This document shows, piece after piece, positions 1 to 6,760 of a stretch of DNA of 64,000 nucleotides. The number at the start of each line of letters is the position of its first letter. Within the stretch, counting starts at the first letter, position 1. Source of the DNA: Bacteroidales bacterium (GTDB lineage Bacteria; Bacteroidota; Bacteroidia; Bacteroidales; UBA932); assembly GCA_017549505.1 (NCBI GenBank), contig JAFYUS010000043.1, positions 1-64,000 on the forward strand. The letters are read 5' to 3'. Made by a program: the position numbers and the translations under genes. Under the pieces are notes generated by a model that was not told the DNA's origin, made no database searches, and was given only the letters and a program-made list of their open reading frames with translations.

Positions 1-105
1 AATAGATTGGTATATCCTTACCGGATTCCAACCTTCCTTGAACTCTATTCTGTTTGATTCGACCCTATTCTTCTCCAGAAGATCGTTTACATTTATAGGC
101 AACAT
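1..105 (-). CDS. AlbA_2/Schlafen-type ATP-binding protein, N-terminus only
   Basis: Thirty-five codons are open from an ATG at 103-105 to the window edge, so the gene is cut at its 3' end. The translation begins MLPINVNDLLEKNRVESNR and continues IEFKEGWNPVRIYQSI. The ESNRIEFKEGWNP stretch is typical of the N-terminus of Bacteroidota AlbA_2 (AAA_4/Schlafen-like) putative DNA-binding, ATP-binding proteins; this assignment is from memory of the family, not a search. A -7 box lies 19 bp before the start. It follows the integrase in the same direction and so belongs to the integrated element. Such proteins act as regulators, and some have been proposed in defence; the role here is unknown. Confidence 0.7.
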   Translation of the reverse strand, partial: MLPINVNDLLEKNRVESNRIEFKEGWNPVRIYQSI

Positions 106-123
106 AACTTCAATAGTTTTCAG

Positions 124-131
124 CAAATTTA
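124..131 (-). promoter_or_regulatory. -7 promoter box for the AlbA_2 gene
   Basis: The minus strand reads TAAATTTG, a match to the Bacteroidota TAnnTTTG box. Transcription would start about 12 nt before the ATG at 105. No clear -33 element is visible. The rest of 132-325 is AT-rich and shows no other gene, only a weak small hairpin near 258-272. Confidence 0.45.
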
Positions 132-325
132 ATCTTTTCCCTTTGACGAACGATATATCCCGTCAAATTTTGTCGATTAAGACACTTTTCAAACAAAAAT
201 AAGGCATTAAATATACACTTTTCAAATTCCAAAGTCTCTCGATTCCCCCGAGATTTTTGCGAAAAACATTCGCAACTCAGCGGAATCTATCAAAATTTTA
301 CACTTTCCGCCGAGATGCGAGCATT

Positions 326-1759
326 TTAGACATTCTTCACCATAGCAATCAACGCCTTCAACTGCTCTGGAGTAAGTCCCTTGAGTTCCTCCATGATGTC
401 TGCGTCATCATTCAACTTCAGGAGCCTCGAGTTGAACTCCATCTGCTGGGCAAGAGGAAAGGCATCTATATAGCGGTTAGTGATATTGCTGTCTACAGAG
501 TGGCCCATACTCTCGGATATGTAGTTATGAGGAACTCCGGCGTGAGTAAGGTTTGTTGCAAAGGAGTGTCGGCACCAGGTGCAGCTTGGCTGGACTTCCC
601 AACCCATACTCTTGACAAGACGGCGGACACGTTTCTTGATGTTCTGGTTTTCCATAGCGACACGTTTTCTCCTGTCGCTAGGAGTCTGAGCGTCACCATA
701 TATGCCAGGAAACACTAATGATCCTTTAATCGGAGGAGCCGCAATCTGATCAAGAATAGTCTGCAATGGAGGAATGATAGGAATCACGACCTCCATGTCA
801 CTCCTGTCCTCTGTCTTCTGACGGACGAAGTGGAATGACTTCTTTCCGCTCTGGAAATAATGATCATTGTATGTCAAGTGTGCTGCATCTGCAAGATTGA
901 ATCCATTGCCTAGATACTGAACAAGGAATAGACCTAGAGAGTAATGAGTATTCTCTTTCCAATCTACATCCCACTCCTCCGGATAACGCTTTTCAAGGAA
1001 ACAGTTATACAACTCGGTCATCTGCTCGACTGTCAGGTAGAACGACTTTCGGGTATTACCCTTTGGTATTGAAACCAGTTCATCATCCTTACCGAAAGGG
1101 TAGTCGGTATGAAGCACGTATCCCAGTTTTTCACAAGCATACCAAGCCACACGGAAAGAGCGCAGATACATTCCGATAGTCGATTTGGATATACCATCCG
1201 CAACCAAGGAATCACACCACTTCTGGATATCAGCAGCTGTGATTCTGAAACCTTTTATTTCACCAAGATATTTCACAAACGAATTCTTGGCTGCACGATA
1301 ATTAGCCTCAGTGCCTATAGACTTCTTCTTACACTCTGCATCCCAGACCTTCAAGAAACTGATTTCATCTCCTACCCCTGTTATCATTGTTTTGATTGCA
1401 GGAATAGTCAATCTCTTTGATCGGCTTAAAGACACCACCATATCGTAGTACTTATCAAACTCCGCTTCAAGTTTAAGCTTGATATCATATGGTCTCTCCC
1501 CTACAAAGTTTGCTGGAACGCGTCCTCGTCCGGTCGCCTTACATACATTTATAAACTCATCACCGGTGAGTTTCATATCCAGATGATAATACCATTTCTT
1601 ACCCTGCTGATGGAAGCAGATAGCTACAGGAAGCTTACCCTCACGGGGAGCATGACGAGTATCCAAAGTCACACGAATAAAGCAATCACCAACTTTTTGT
1701 GACTTCAAAACCGGAAATCGGGAACTTTCATTACCTTTGTTCAATTCAATATCTTTCAT
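326..1759 (-). CDS. tyrosine recombinase (site-specific integrase)
   Basis: A 477-residue phage-type integrase. An N-terminal arm-binding region is followed by a SAM-like core-binding domain (about residues 125-225) and a C-terminal catalytic domain. Visible catalytic residues are K315 in a QKT turn, R397 in WCRHSFAT, H420 in MGHS and Y430 in TNRYID. The first arginine of the usual R-K-H-R-H-Y set is not evident: the box I region reads QYLGNGFNLADAAHL, with Asn where Arg is expected. The box II first His is Thr (TWCRH). An upstream TTG in frame (1775-1777) would add six residues; the ATG at 1759 is preferred. It lies 180 bp from a tRNA 3' fragment, the expected place for an element integrase. 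Confidence 0.93.
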   Translation of the reverse strand: MKDIELNKGNESSRFPVLKSQKVGDCFIRVTLDTRHAPREGKLPVAICFHQQGKKWYYHLDMKLTGDEFINVCKATGRGRVPANFVGERPYDIKLKLEAEFDKYYDMVVSLSRSKRLTIPAIKTMITGVGDEISFLKVWDAECKKKSIGTEANYRAAKNSFVKYLGEIKGFRITAADIQKWCDSLVADGISKSTIGMYLRSFRVAWYACEKLGYVLHTDYPFGKDDELVSIPKGNTRKSFYLTVEQMTELYNCFLEKRYPEEWDVDWKENTHYSLGLFLVQYLGNGFNLADAAHLTYNDHYFQSGKKSFHFVRQKTEDRSDMEVVIPIIPPLQTILDQIAAPPIKGSLVFPGIYGDAQTPSDRRKRVAMENQNIKKRVRRLVKSMGWEVQPSCTWCRHSFATNLTHAGVPHNYISESMGHSVDSNITNRYIDAFPLAQQMEFNSRLLKLNDDADIMEELKGLTPEQLKALIAMVKNV

Positions 1760-1806
1760 AAATCCTATCTCCACCAACTTCTGTACCGCTTTTTTGCGGA
1801 ACTCAT

Positions 1807-1827
1807 AGGGGAACTTTAGGGGAACTT
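1807..1827. repeat. paired direct repeats, possible integrase arm sites
   Basis: AGGGGAACTT occurs twice, at 1807-1816 and 1818-1827, exactly 11 bp apart (about one helical turn), between the integrase start and the tRNA fragment. Arm-type binding sites of tyrosine integrases are often short direct repeats in this location. The function is inferred from position only. Confidence 0.35.
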
Positions 1828-1940
1828 GAAATGTTTTAATTATACGTTTTAACGAGTTTTCAAGATTTCCACAAAGATGCTAAATAATTGATTTACAGCA
1901 GAATATTATTTAGGTAATTTCGCAAATTCCTCCCTATATG

Positions 1941-1985
1941 GATTCATAATCATGAGGTCCCCAGTTCAATCCTGGGTCCCGCTAC
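1941..1985 (+). other. tRNA 3' fragment (anticodon CAT), attachment site of the integrated element
   Basis: The sequence from 1941 matches the 3' half of a tRNA: anticodon loop with CAT at 1945-1947, a T arm (CCCAG, loop TTCAATC, CTGGG at 1960-1976) and an acceptor strand TCCCGCT plus discriminator A. The 5' half is missing: bases 1936-1940 cannot complete the anticodon stem, and no D arm or matching acceptor strand lies upstream. No CCA is encoded. This is the displaced 3' end left when an element enters a tRNA gene; the intact tRNA (Met or lysidine-type Ile) should lie at the other end, left of the window. Confidence 0.8.
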
Positions 1986-1994
1986 AAGAAAATC

Positions 1995-2027
1995 AAGCAC
2001 TTACGAAAGTTTCGTGAGTGCTTTTTT
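1995..2027 (+). terminator. terminator of the original tRNA gene
   Basis: A long stem (arms 1995-2006 and 2012-2023, one G-T pair) is followed by a run of six T. It lies 10 bp after the tRNA fragment and would have ended the intact tRNA transcript, which supports 1986 onward being host chromosome. Confidence 0.85.
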
Positions 2028-2052
2028 GATTCTAGGGGACACTGGATAAGTT

Positions 2053-2352
2053 TTAAGCCTGAATTTCAGGAATGCTGATAGATACCCTATATCTATGCAT
2101 GATTTCTTTACCTGCCTCCTTTGAGGCGACAGGATCTAAGATATCAACAACCGTTACTCCGTTGTCTTTATCAAACACATATGTGTACTCGGAATCTATC
2201 GTACAGCCATTGATGGAACACTCATCAAATAGAGACTGTAAATATTCAGAATACCTACTTTTAGCCTCATCAATATTTTCAAAACCCAACGTTGTGAGTT
2301 CATTTCTTGTGTTATCGTCACTGATAACGGAAATCGTTAAAATCATCTTCAT
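2053..2352 (-). CDS. hypothetical protein, 99 residues
   Basis: I do not recognise this protein. It starts MKMILTISVISDDNTRNEL and has no signal peptide, membrane segment or known motif. It begins two bases after the stop of the deoxynucleotidase gene on the same strand, so the two are very likely co-transcribed. The sequence looks like a small soluble alpha/beta protein with alternating hydrophobic residues. Confidence 0.7.
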   Translation of the reverse strand: MKMILTISVISDDNTRNELTTLGFENIDEAKSRYSEYLQSLFDECSINGCTIDSEYTYVFDKDNGVTVVDILDPVASKEAGKEIMHRYRVSISIPEIQA

Positions 2353-2354
2353 AT

Positions 2355-2807
2355 TTACAAATCACCTATCAGATAATCAAGGACGCTGTCCCAATCAGGA
2401 AATCTTTCCGAACCGAAATGGATCCATTCCCCCTCAAAATCGCGCACTCCGTGCTTGTCACGGTCATCTATAAGAATATCTCCCTTGCAGAGATGCTTGC
2501 AATGGGTAATCACCATCTTCTTGTGAAAAACATCGTCCAGATATCTGGTAATCCATATCACCTTGTCGCTCCATGCCGACGGGTTTCCCCATGGGGCCGT
2601 TGAAAGTATATAGCAATCATAGCGTTCATTCAACTTCCTGACAGCCTCAAGCGCACCCGGCATCGGCTGCATCTGGCTGAAAAGCCCCGGAATCTCATCT
2701 TCTCTTCCTTCATACTCCTTCAGCGTTTCCTCACTCTGAAGTTTCAGGGCTGAGTCAAAATCCACGATGACTCCGTCCATGTCTAAATACAGTCGCTTCT
2801 TACTCAT
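2355..2807 (-). CDS. 5'(3')-deoxyribonucleotidase-like HAD hydrolase
   Basis: A 150-residue HAD-superfamily phosphatase of the NT5C (5' nucleotidase, deoxy) family. Motif I, LYLDMDGVIVDFD, with the nucleophile and acid/base Asp, is at the N-terminus; ILSTAPWGNPSAWSDKVIWI holds motif II Thr/Ser; the C-terminal ILIDDRDKHGV supplies the metal-binding Asp pair. The family removes phosphate from deoxynucleoside monophosphates. I use the ATG at 2807; an upstream TTG (2813) would add two residues. It heads a two-gene unit with the 99-residue hypothetical. The 170 bp upstream, up to 2977, is AT-rich with no obvious -7 box. Confidence 0.85.
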   Translation of the reverse strand: MSKKRLYLDMDGVIVDFDSALKLQSEETLKEYEGREDEIPGLFSQMQPMPGALEAVRKLNERYDCYILSTAPWGNPSAWSDKVIWITRYLDDVFHKKMVITHCKHLCKGDILIDDRDKHGVRDFEGEWIHFGSERFPDWDSVLDYLIGDL

Positions 2808-2977
2808 TTCCAATACTTCCTTTTAGATTTCATATTCATACCCTTTCCATCTCATTTTATTTACTGAAAAATCATAAAAATCACGACCGTCGATTGGTCT
2901 ATACTATAATATAGTAACAAGTGGAAAAAAATTCATATTTTCGGCAAATATTTTTCTTATTTCTTCAGTATTTCAAA

Positions 2978-5086
2978 TTACTCCCATGCCAGGCGAGGGC
3001 ATGAGACGCTGACCTCCTTGCCGTCAACCGTACCTGTCCATGTCCAAGTGTTGTTGAAATTCCACAGATCGGCATACTTCGAGTATGCTTCGCGCATGAA
3101 CGTTGTGATGTCTGTACAGTTGTACATCACGTTACCATCAGAAGAACTTCCGCTAAAAACGGTTGCACAATCGGTTAATCCTCCGTACCTTCCACAGAAA
3201 GGACTATACTGCTGAGATGAACATGATACAGTCGAGTATGACAATTCGACATAGCAAGTCCAAGCATATCCCATAAGGCCGCCAATTTCATCGGCATAAC
3301 GTGGCGCAGAGATATTACCGTCTGCATAACATGCCTGGATCCGTGCCTCTGCACCGCAAATACCTCCAGCCCAATCATCTTCAACTACCATATCTATCTT
3401 TGCCATGCAAGCCTTGATGATGGCATTGTAGTTGGAACTTCCTGCTATTCCTCCCACTTTACTATTACCGCTTATCTTTCCAAAAAATCCACAATTAAGA
3501 GCAGGTTCATTGGCATTTCCAACACCGACGATACCTCCAACAGAGACTCGCCCTCCAATATTGGCGTTTACCATACATCCGTCACAACAACCGCCATAAC
3601 TATAACCGGCTACTCCGCCAACATAATCACGACCGTTTATAACAAATTCAGAAATCTGTGATTCAACGACACAGCCACTGACAAAAGTATCAGAAGAAAG
3701 ACCACCCATAACCAAGCCGGCAACACCTCCGACATAATCTATACCGGATATCTCAGAACCTTCCTTGAAGATTACCTTACAGTTATCTATGCTCGCTCCC
3801 ACGAATGAACCGGCAATCGCACCAACTCTGTTGGACTCTGGAGTATCAATCCTGACACCGCTTATGGTCAGATTCCTGACATTTGCATAATTGGCTTCAG
3901 AGAAGAGTCCCTGATAGTCACCGGTACGTTTGATATAAAGGTTACTGATAACATATCCCTTACCATCGAGGTTTCCGCTGAATTCGAATGGCTTCCAGTT
4001 GATGTTGTTCAGGTCGATGTTGTTTGCAAGTACGAAATGCTTGTCAGGATAATCCTTCATGAGCATAAGCTGGGCACCAGTCGTGATGACATATGGTTTG
4101 GATGAAGTTCCGGAGCCGGATTCGAATGACTGGGCAACCGTTCCATCCCACTGGTCGCTGTATGCTTCCTGGGTAGTCACCACGACCTCATCACTATATG
4201 ATATGCCCTGAGAGTTCACTGCATATGCTCTCACATAGTATTTTGTACCGGTTGTCAATTCAGTTACTTCACTGGTGAATTCACAGAGTGACGCTGTAGT
4301 ACCGATCGAGGTCTTGTAATCATCCACGGTTGGAGACGGATTCAGGCTCCAGCAATGACCATAAGATGTGACCTGCTGACCGCCGGTCTTCACGATTGCT
4401 CCATTTATTGAGAAGGATGTTTCCGTTACATCTTCTGCTGATGCAGCACATGTTACAGAAGGAGCGGATATTTCTACCTTCTCACACTTTACGGCAAGTG
4501 TAACGCTGCCGGAACCGTTTCCGGAATATGAGAAAGTAAGAATCTGAGAATGTCTGCCGTATTCCATCCGGCTTCTGTCTACGGTAACGGTAAGCGCCAG
4601 CTGGCTTCCTGCGGGCACGGTACCTGTCGTACTGTTGAGAGACAACCACTGAGGAATATTGGAAGCTTCATATGCACATCCGGAATCCGTATTGTTATAA
4701 AGATATATGACCTTGTTCGTCTCATAGTCTCCGAAATCAATTTCTGTATGAGACAACGAAAAGGCCGAAAGAGGTTTCAGCATGATGTCAGCCTGAGAAA
4801 CCTGTCCCGGAATCACCTCAACACGTATCGACTCTTCGCTGTAGCCGGCCTTGCTGAAGGTAAGTGTATAGTCGCCGCCTTCAAGGTCCTTGAATTCATA
4901 GATACCTGCAGGAGTGGTCGTAACTGACTTTCCACCTGGTGTTATCGTCACAAGACAATTATTGATCATTCCGCCATGGGAATAATCCTTAACGACTCCC
5001 TGGATATCACCTTCAAGTTCAACGACCAACTGACTGCATGAAATTATAGAAAGCAGACCTAAAACAAATACAAAAAACCTTTTCAT
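2978..5086 (-). CDS. surface lipoprotein with BACON-type and GLUG repeats
   Basis: A 702-residue exported lipoprotein. The signal peptide MKRFFVFVLGLLSIISC ends in a lipobox Cys. Next are a carboxypeptidase-regulatory-like beta sandwich (GVVKDYSHGGMINNCLVTITPGG, read in two parts; about residues 28-85), a BACON-like domain ending IPQWLSLNSTTGTV (about 90-205), a fibronectin-III-like segment (about 210-310), and a long C-terminal region of GLUG-type repeats (GGVAGY, GGIVGVG, GGIAGSS, GGICGAE) that form a beta helix. Such proteins sit on the cell surface and bind glycans or other cells. A TTG at 5098 in the same frame is a less likely start than the ATG at 5086. Confidence 0.85.
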   Translation of the reverse strand: MKRFFVFVLGLLSIISCSQLVVELEGDIQGVVKDYSHGGMINNCLVTITPGGKSVTTTPAGIYEFKDLEGGDYTLTFSKAGYSEESIRVEVIPGQVSQADIMLKPLSAFSLSHTEIDFGDYETNKVIYLYNNTDSGCAYEASNIPQWLSLNSTTGTVPAGSQLALTVTVDRSRMEYGRHSQILTFSYSGNGSGSVTLAVKCEKVEISAPSVTCAASAEDVTETSFSINGAIVKTGGQQVTSYGHCWSLNPSPTVDDYKTSIGTTASLCEFTSEVTELTTGTKYYVRAYAVNSQGISYSDEVVVTTQEAYSDQWDGTVAQSFESGSGTSSKPYVITTGAQLMLMKDYPDKHFVLANNIDLNNINWKPFEFSGNLDGKGYVISNLYIKRTGDYQGLFSEANYANVRNLTISGVRIDTPESNRVGAIAGSFVGASIDNCKVIFKEGSEISGIDYVGGVAGLVMGGLSSDTFVSGCVVESQISEFVINGRDYVGGVAGYSYGGCCDGCMVNANIGGRVSVGGIVGVGNANEPALNCGFFGKISGNSKVGGIAGSSNYNAIIKACMAKIDMVVEDDWAGGICGAEARIQACYADGNISAPRYADEIGGLMGYAWTCYVELSYSTVSCSSQQYSPFCGRYGGLTDCATVFSGSSSDGNVMYNCTDITTFMREAYSKYADLWNFNNTWTWTGTVDGKEVSVSCPRLAWE

Positions 5087-5111
5087 ATATATCTTCAAAC
5101 AATAGAACTTT

Positions 5112-5119
5112 CAAAGTTA
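5112..5119 (-). promoter_or_regulatory. -7 promoter box for the GLUG lipoprotein
   Basis: The minus strand reads TAACTTTG, fitting TAnnTTTG. It predicts a leader of about 20 nt before the ATG at 5086, and would place the alternative TTG at 5098 almost at the transcript start. Confidence 0.5.
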
Positions 5120-5184
5120 TATAATCTGAAATAATTACTGATGCATAAAGACGAAAAACATCTGGTCATAAACTAGTATTTACA

Positions 5185-5192
5185 TATCTTTG
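5185..5192 (+). promoter_or_regulatory. -7 promoter box, leaderless start of the DUF454 gene
   Basis: TATCTTTG lies only four bases before the ATG at 5197. Since transcription in this phylum starts about 4-7 nt after the box, the mRNA would begin at or within a base or two of the start codon. Confidence 0.6.
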
Positions 5193-5196
5193 CACA

Positions 5197-5559
5197 ATGG
5201 CAAAGATAATTCTCAGCATACTAGGACTTATATCATTAGGACTTGGAATATTAGGGGCATTCCTGCCCGTACTTCCCACAACGCCGCTGCTTCTTCTGGC
5301 AGCGGCGTTGTTCCTGCGGAGCAACCGCAGGCTCTATGACTGGCTCATGAACCATCCCCGACTCGGAACATATATATCCAACTTCATGGTCCATAAGTCC
5401 ATACCGCTCAGAATCAAGATAGTAGCCATAACATTCCTATGGCTGACGCTTCTTTACTGCGCGGTCTTCGTTGCCGGACATTGGGCATTCCGGCTCTTCT
5501 TCATATTGCTGGCGGCAGGAGTGACGATCCACATCCTGTCATACAAGACATTGAAATAA
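5197..5559 (+). CDS. DUF454 (YbaN-like) inner-membrane protein
   Basis: A 120-residue membrane protein with two hydrophobic segments near the N-terminus (about residues 3-42, including the family signature GAFLPVLPTTPLLLLAAALF) and two near the C-terminus (about 72-115). RSNRRLYDWLMNHPRLGTYI between them is the conserved polar stretch of DUF454/YbaN. The function of the family is unknown. It is a single gene, convergent with the DUF5009 gene with only four bases between the two stops. Confidence 0.9.
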   Translation: MAKIILSILGLISLGLGILGAFLPVLPTTPLLLLAAALFLRSNRRLYDWLMNHPRLGTYISNFMVHKSIPLRIKIVAITFLWLTLLYCAVFVAGHWAFRLFFILLAAGVTIHILSYKTLK

Positions 5560-5563
5560 GACG

Positions 5564-6757
5564 TCAGATCTTCAGCTTGATGCCTGCTTTTCCCAGAAGC
5601 CCTGCAAGAAAGACGCAGAGAAGGGAGAACAGTACGCATTTGAGCAGACCAGGAACTCCGCTTAGAAATCCGAAAGTATACAATCCGAAGAATGAGAATA
5701 TGCTGTACAGTACGTACGGCATCATGTAGACTGTGAGGGTCGCGGTGCCGGAGGCAGCGACCGAGCGGAACCAGCCCGTAACACCGTATGCTTCAAGGAC
5801 GCGCAACACTGTATAAAGAGCTACGGAAATTGCAGATACATACAGACACCATGGGAGGGTTCCGAGGAGCTTGGAGATTATCCACCAGTGGTGGAGGATG
5901 GTGGCGGCGAGGGTGAGGAGCGCGGCCAGTGCGGCGGCGCAGCCGCAGCGCACTGGGCCGCGCCACTGGAAGCAACGCCTCTCGGCAAGAGACAGAAGCA
6001 TGCCTCCTGCTGCCATGATCGCTCCATATCCGTTACCGATGTGCAATGCACCGGTCATATCTGAAACGAAAGTCCGGTTCGGAAGGATGGTACCGCCCTC
6101 ACGCATCGGTGTAATCAATATGTTCACCAGACATAGTGCAAGCCATATAAAGACGATTCTTACAGGTTGCTTACGAGCCAGCAGATATGTTACAGCAGTA
6201 AAACAGTAAGCCCATCCGATCAGTCCGAGGATACCCCACCAGCCGGCCTTGAAATAGCCTCCTGCAGGGGTTCTGAATGTGAATGCAAGGAATACCAGGA
6301 TTGCGATTCCGAGGGGCTTCAACCACTTCTGAGCCTTGAAATCTGAAGGATAATGGTTCCAGACCATAAAGAAACCGGACACCATAAGTATACGGTATAC
6401 ACCCATATTGTAGCCTAGGGTAGAGGCAATATCGCCTTCACTATTGACAGTAAAGGCTCCCATAAGAAGAAGGGCCAGGGTTCTGTACAATATGTGACCT
6501 AGAGTGGATTCTCCGGAATATCCCTTTGCAAAACGACGCTCGATTGCATAAGGTATCGACATACCCATGGCAAAAAGAAACATAGGAAACACTATATCTG
6601 CAACCCCCATTCCATCTTCCATTCTCTCGAAATGCTCCAGAAAATGAGGTACTCCTCCGACAGTCCACAAGTCATTGACGAAGACCATCAGCAGCATAGT
6701 AAGGCCTCTGAGCATGTCTATCGACATGTTGCGCCTTGCAAAAAGACTGTTTTCCAT
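5564..6757 (-). CDS. DUF5009 / heparan-alpha-glucosaminide acetyltransferase-like membrane protein
   Basis: A 397-residue protein with about ten to eleven membrane segments. The N-terminal signature RNMSIDMLRGLTMLLMVFVND, with Arg and Asp near the first helix, is typical of DUF5009 and related acyltransferase-3/HGSNAT-like proteins, which move acetyl groups across the membrane onto sugars. The Trp-rich segment after IATTLHHWW-like residues is also typical. It is the last gene of the guaB-surA-OstA run, three bases after the preceding stop. Residues coded by 5921-5962 are Ala/Arg-rich and lie in a strong GC-rich palindrome. The substrate is unknown. Confidence 0.82.
   Translation of the reverse strand: MENSLFARRNMSIDMLRGLTMLLMVFVNDLWTVGGVPHFLEHFERMEDGMGVADIVFPMFLFAMGMSIPYAIERRFAKGYSGESTLGHILYRTLALLLMGAFTVNSEGDIASTLGYNMGVYRILMVSGFFMVWNHYPSDFKAQKWLKPLGIAILVFLAFTFRTPAGGYFKAGWWGILGLIGWAYCFTAVTYLLARKQPVRIVFIWLALCLVNILITPMREGGTILPNRTFVSDMTGALHIGNGYGAIMAAGGMLLSLAERRCFQWRGPVRCGCAAALAALLTLAATILHHWWIISKLLGTLPWCLYVSAISVALYTVLRVLEAYGVTGWFRSVAASGTATLTVYMMPYVLYSIFSFFGLYTFGFLSGVPGLLKCVLFSLLCVFLAGLLGKAGIKLKI
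5921..5962. repeat. GC-rich palindrome inside the DUF5009 gene
   Basis: Bases 5921-5933 and 5949-5962 are inverted copies with one base inserted, and between them GCGGC-GCA-GCCGC forms a further perfect hairpin. The whole 42-bp block is coding and much richer in GC than its surroundings. It may be a palindromic insertion, or chance from an Ala-rich helix. Confidence 0.45.
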
Positions 6758-6760
6758 AGA

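Noticed and set aside
1911-1985. A complete tRNA gene
   Set aside because: Only the 3' half is present: no D arm and no 5' acceptor strand complementary to TCCCGCT is found at the right distance.
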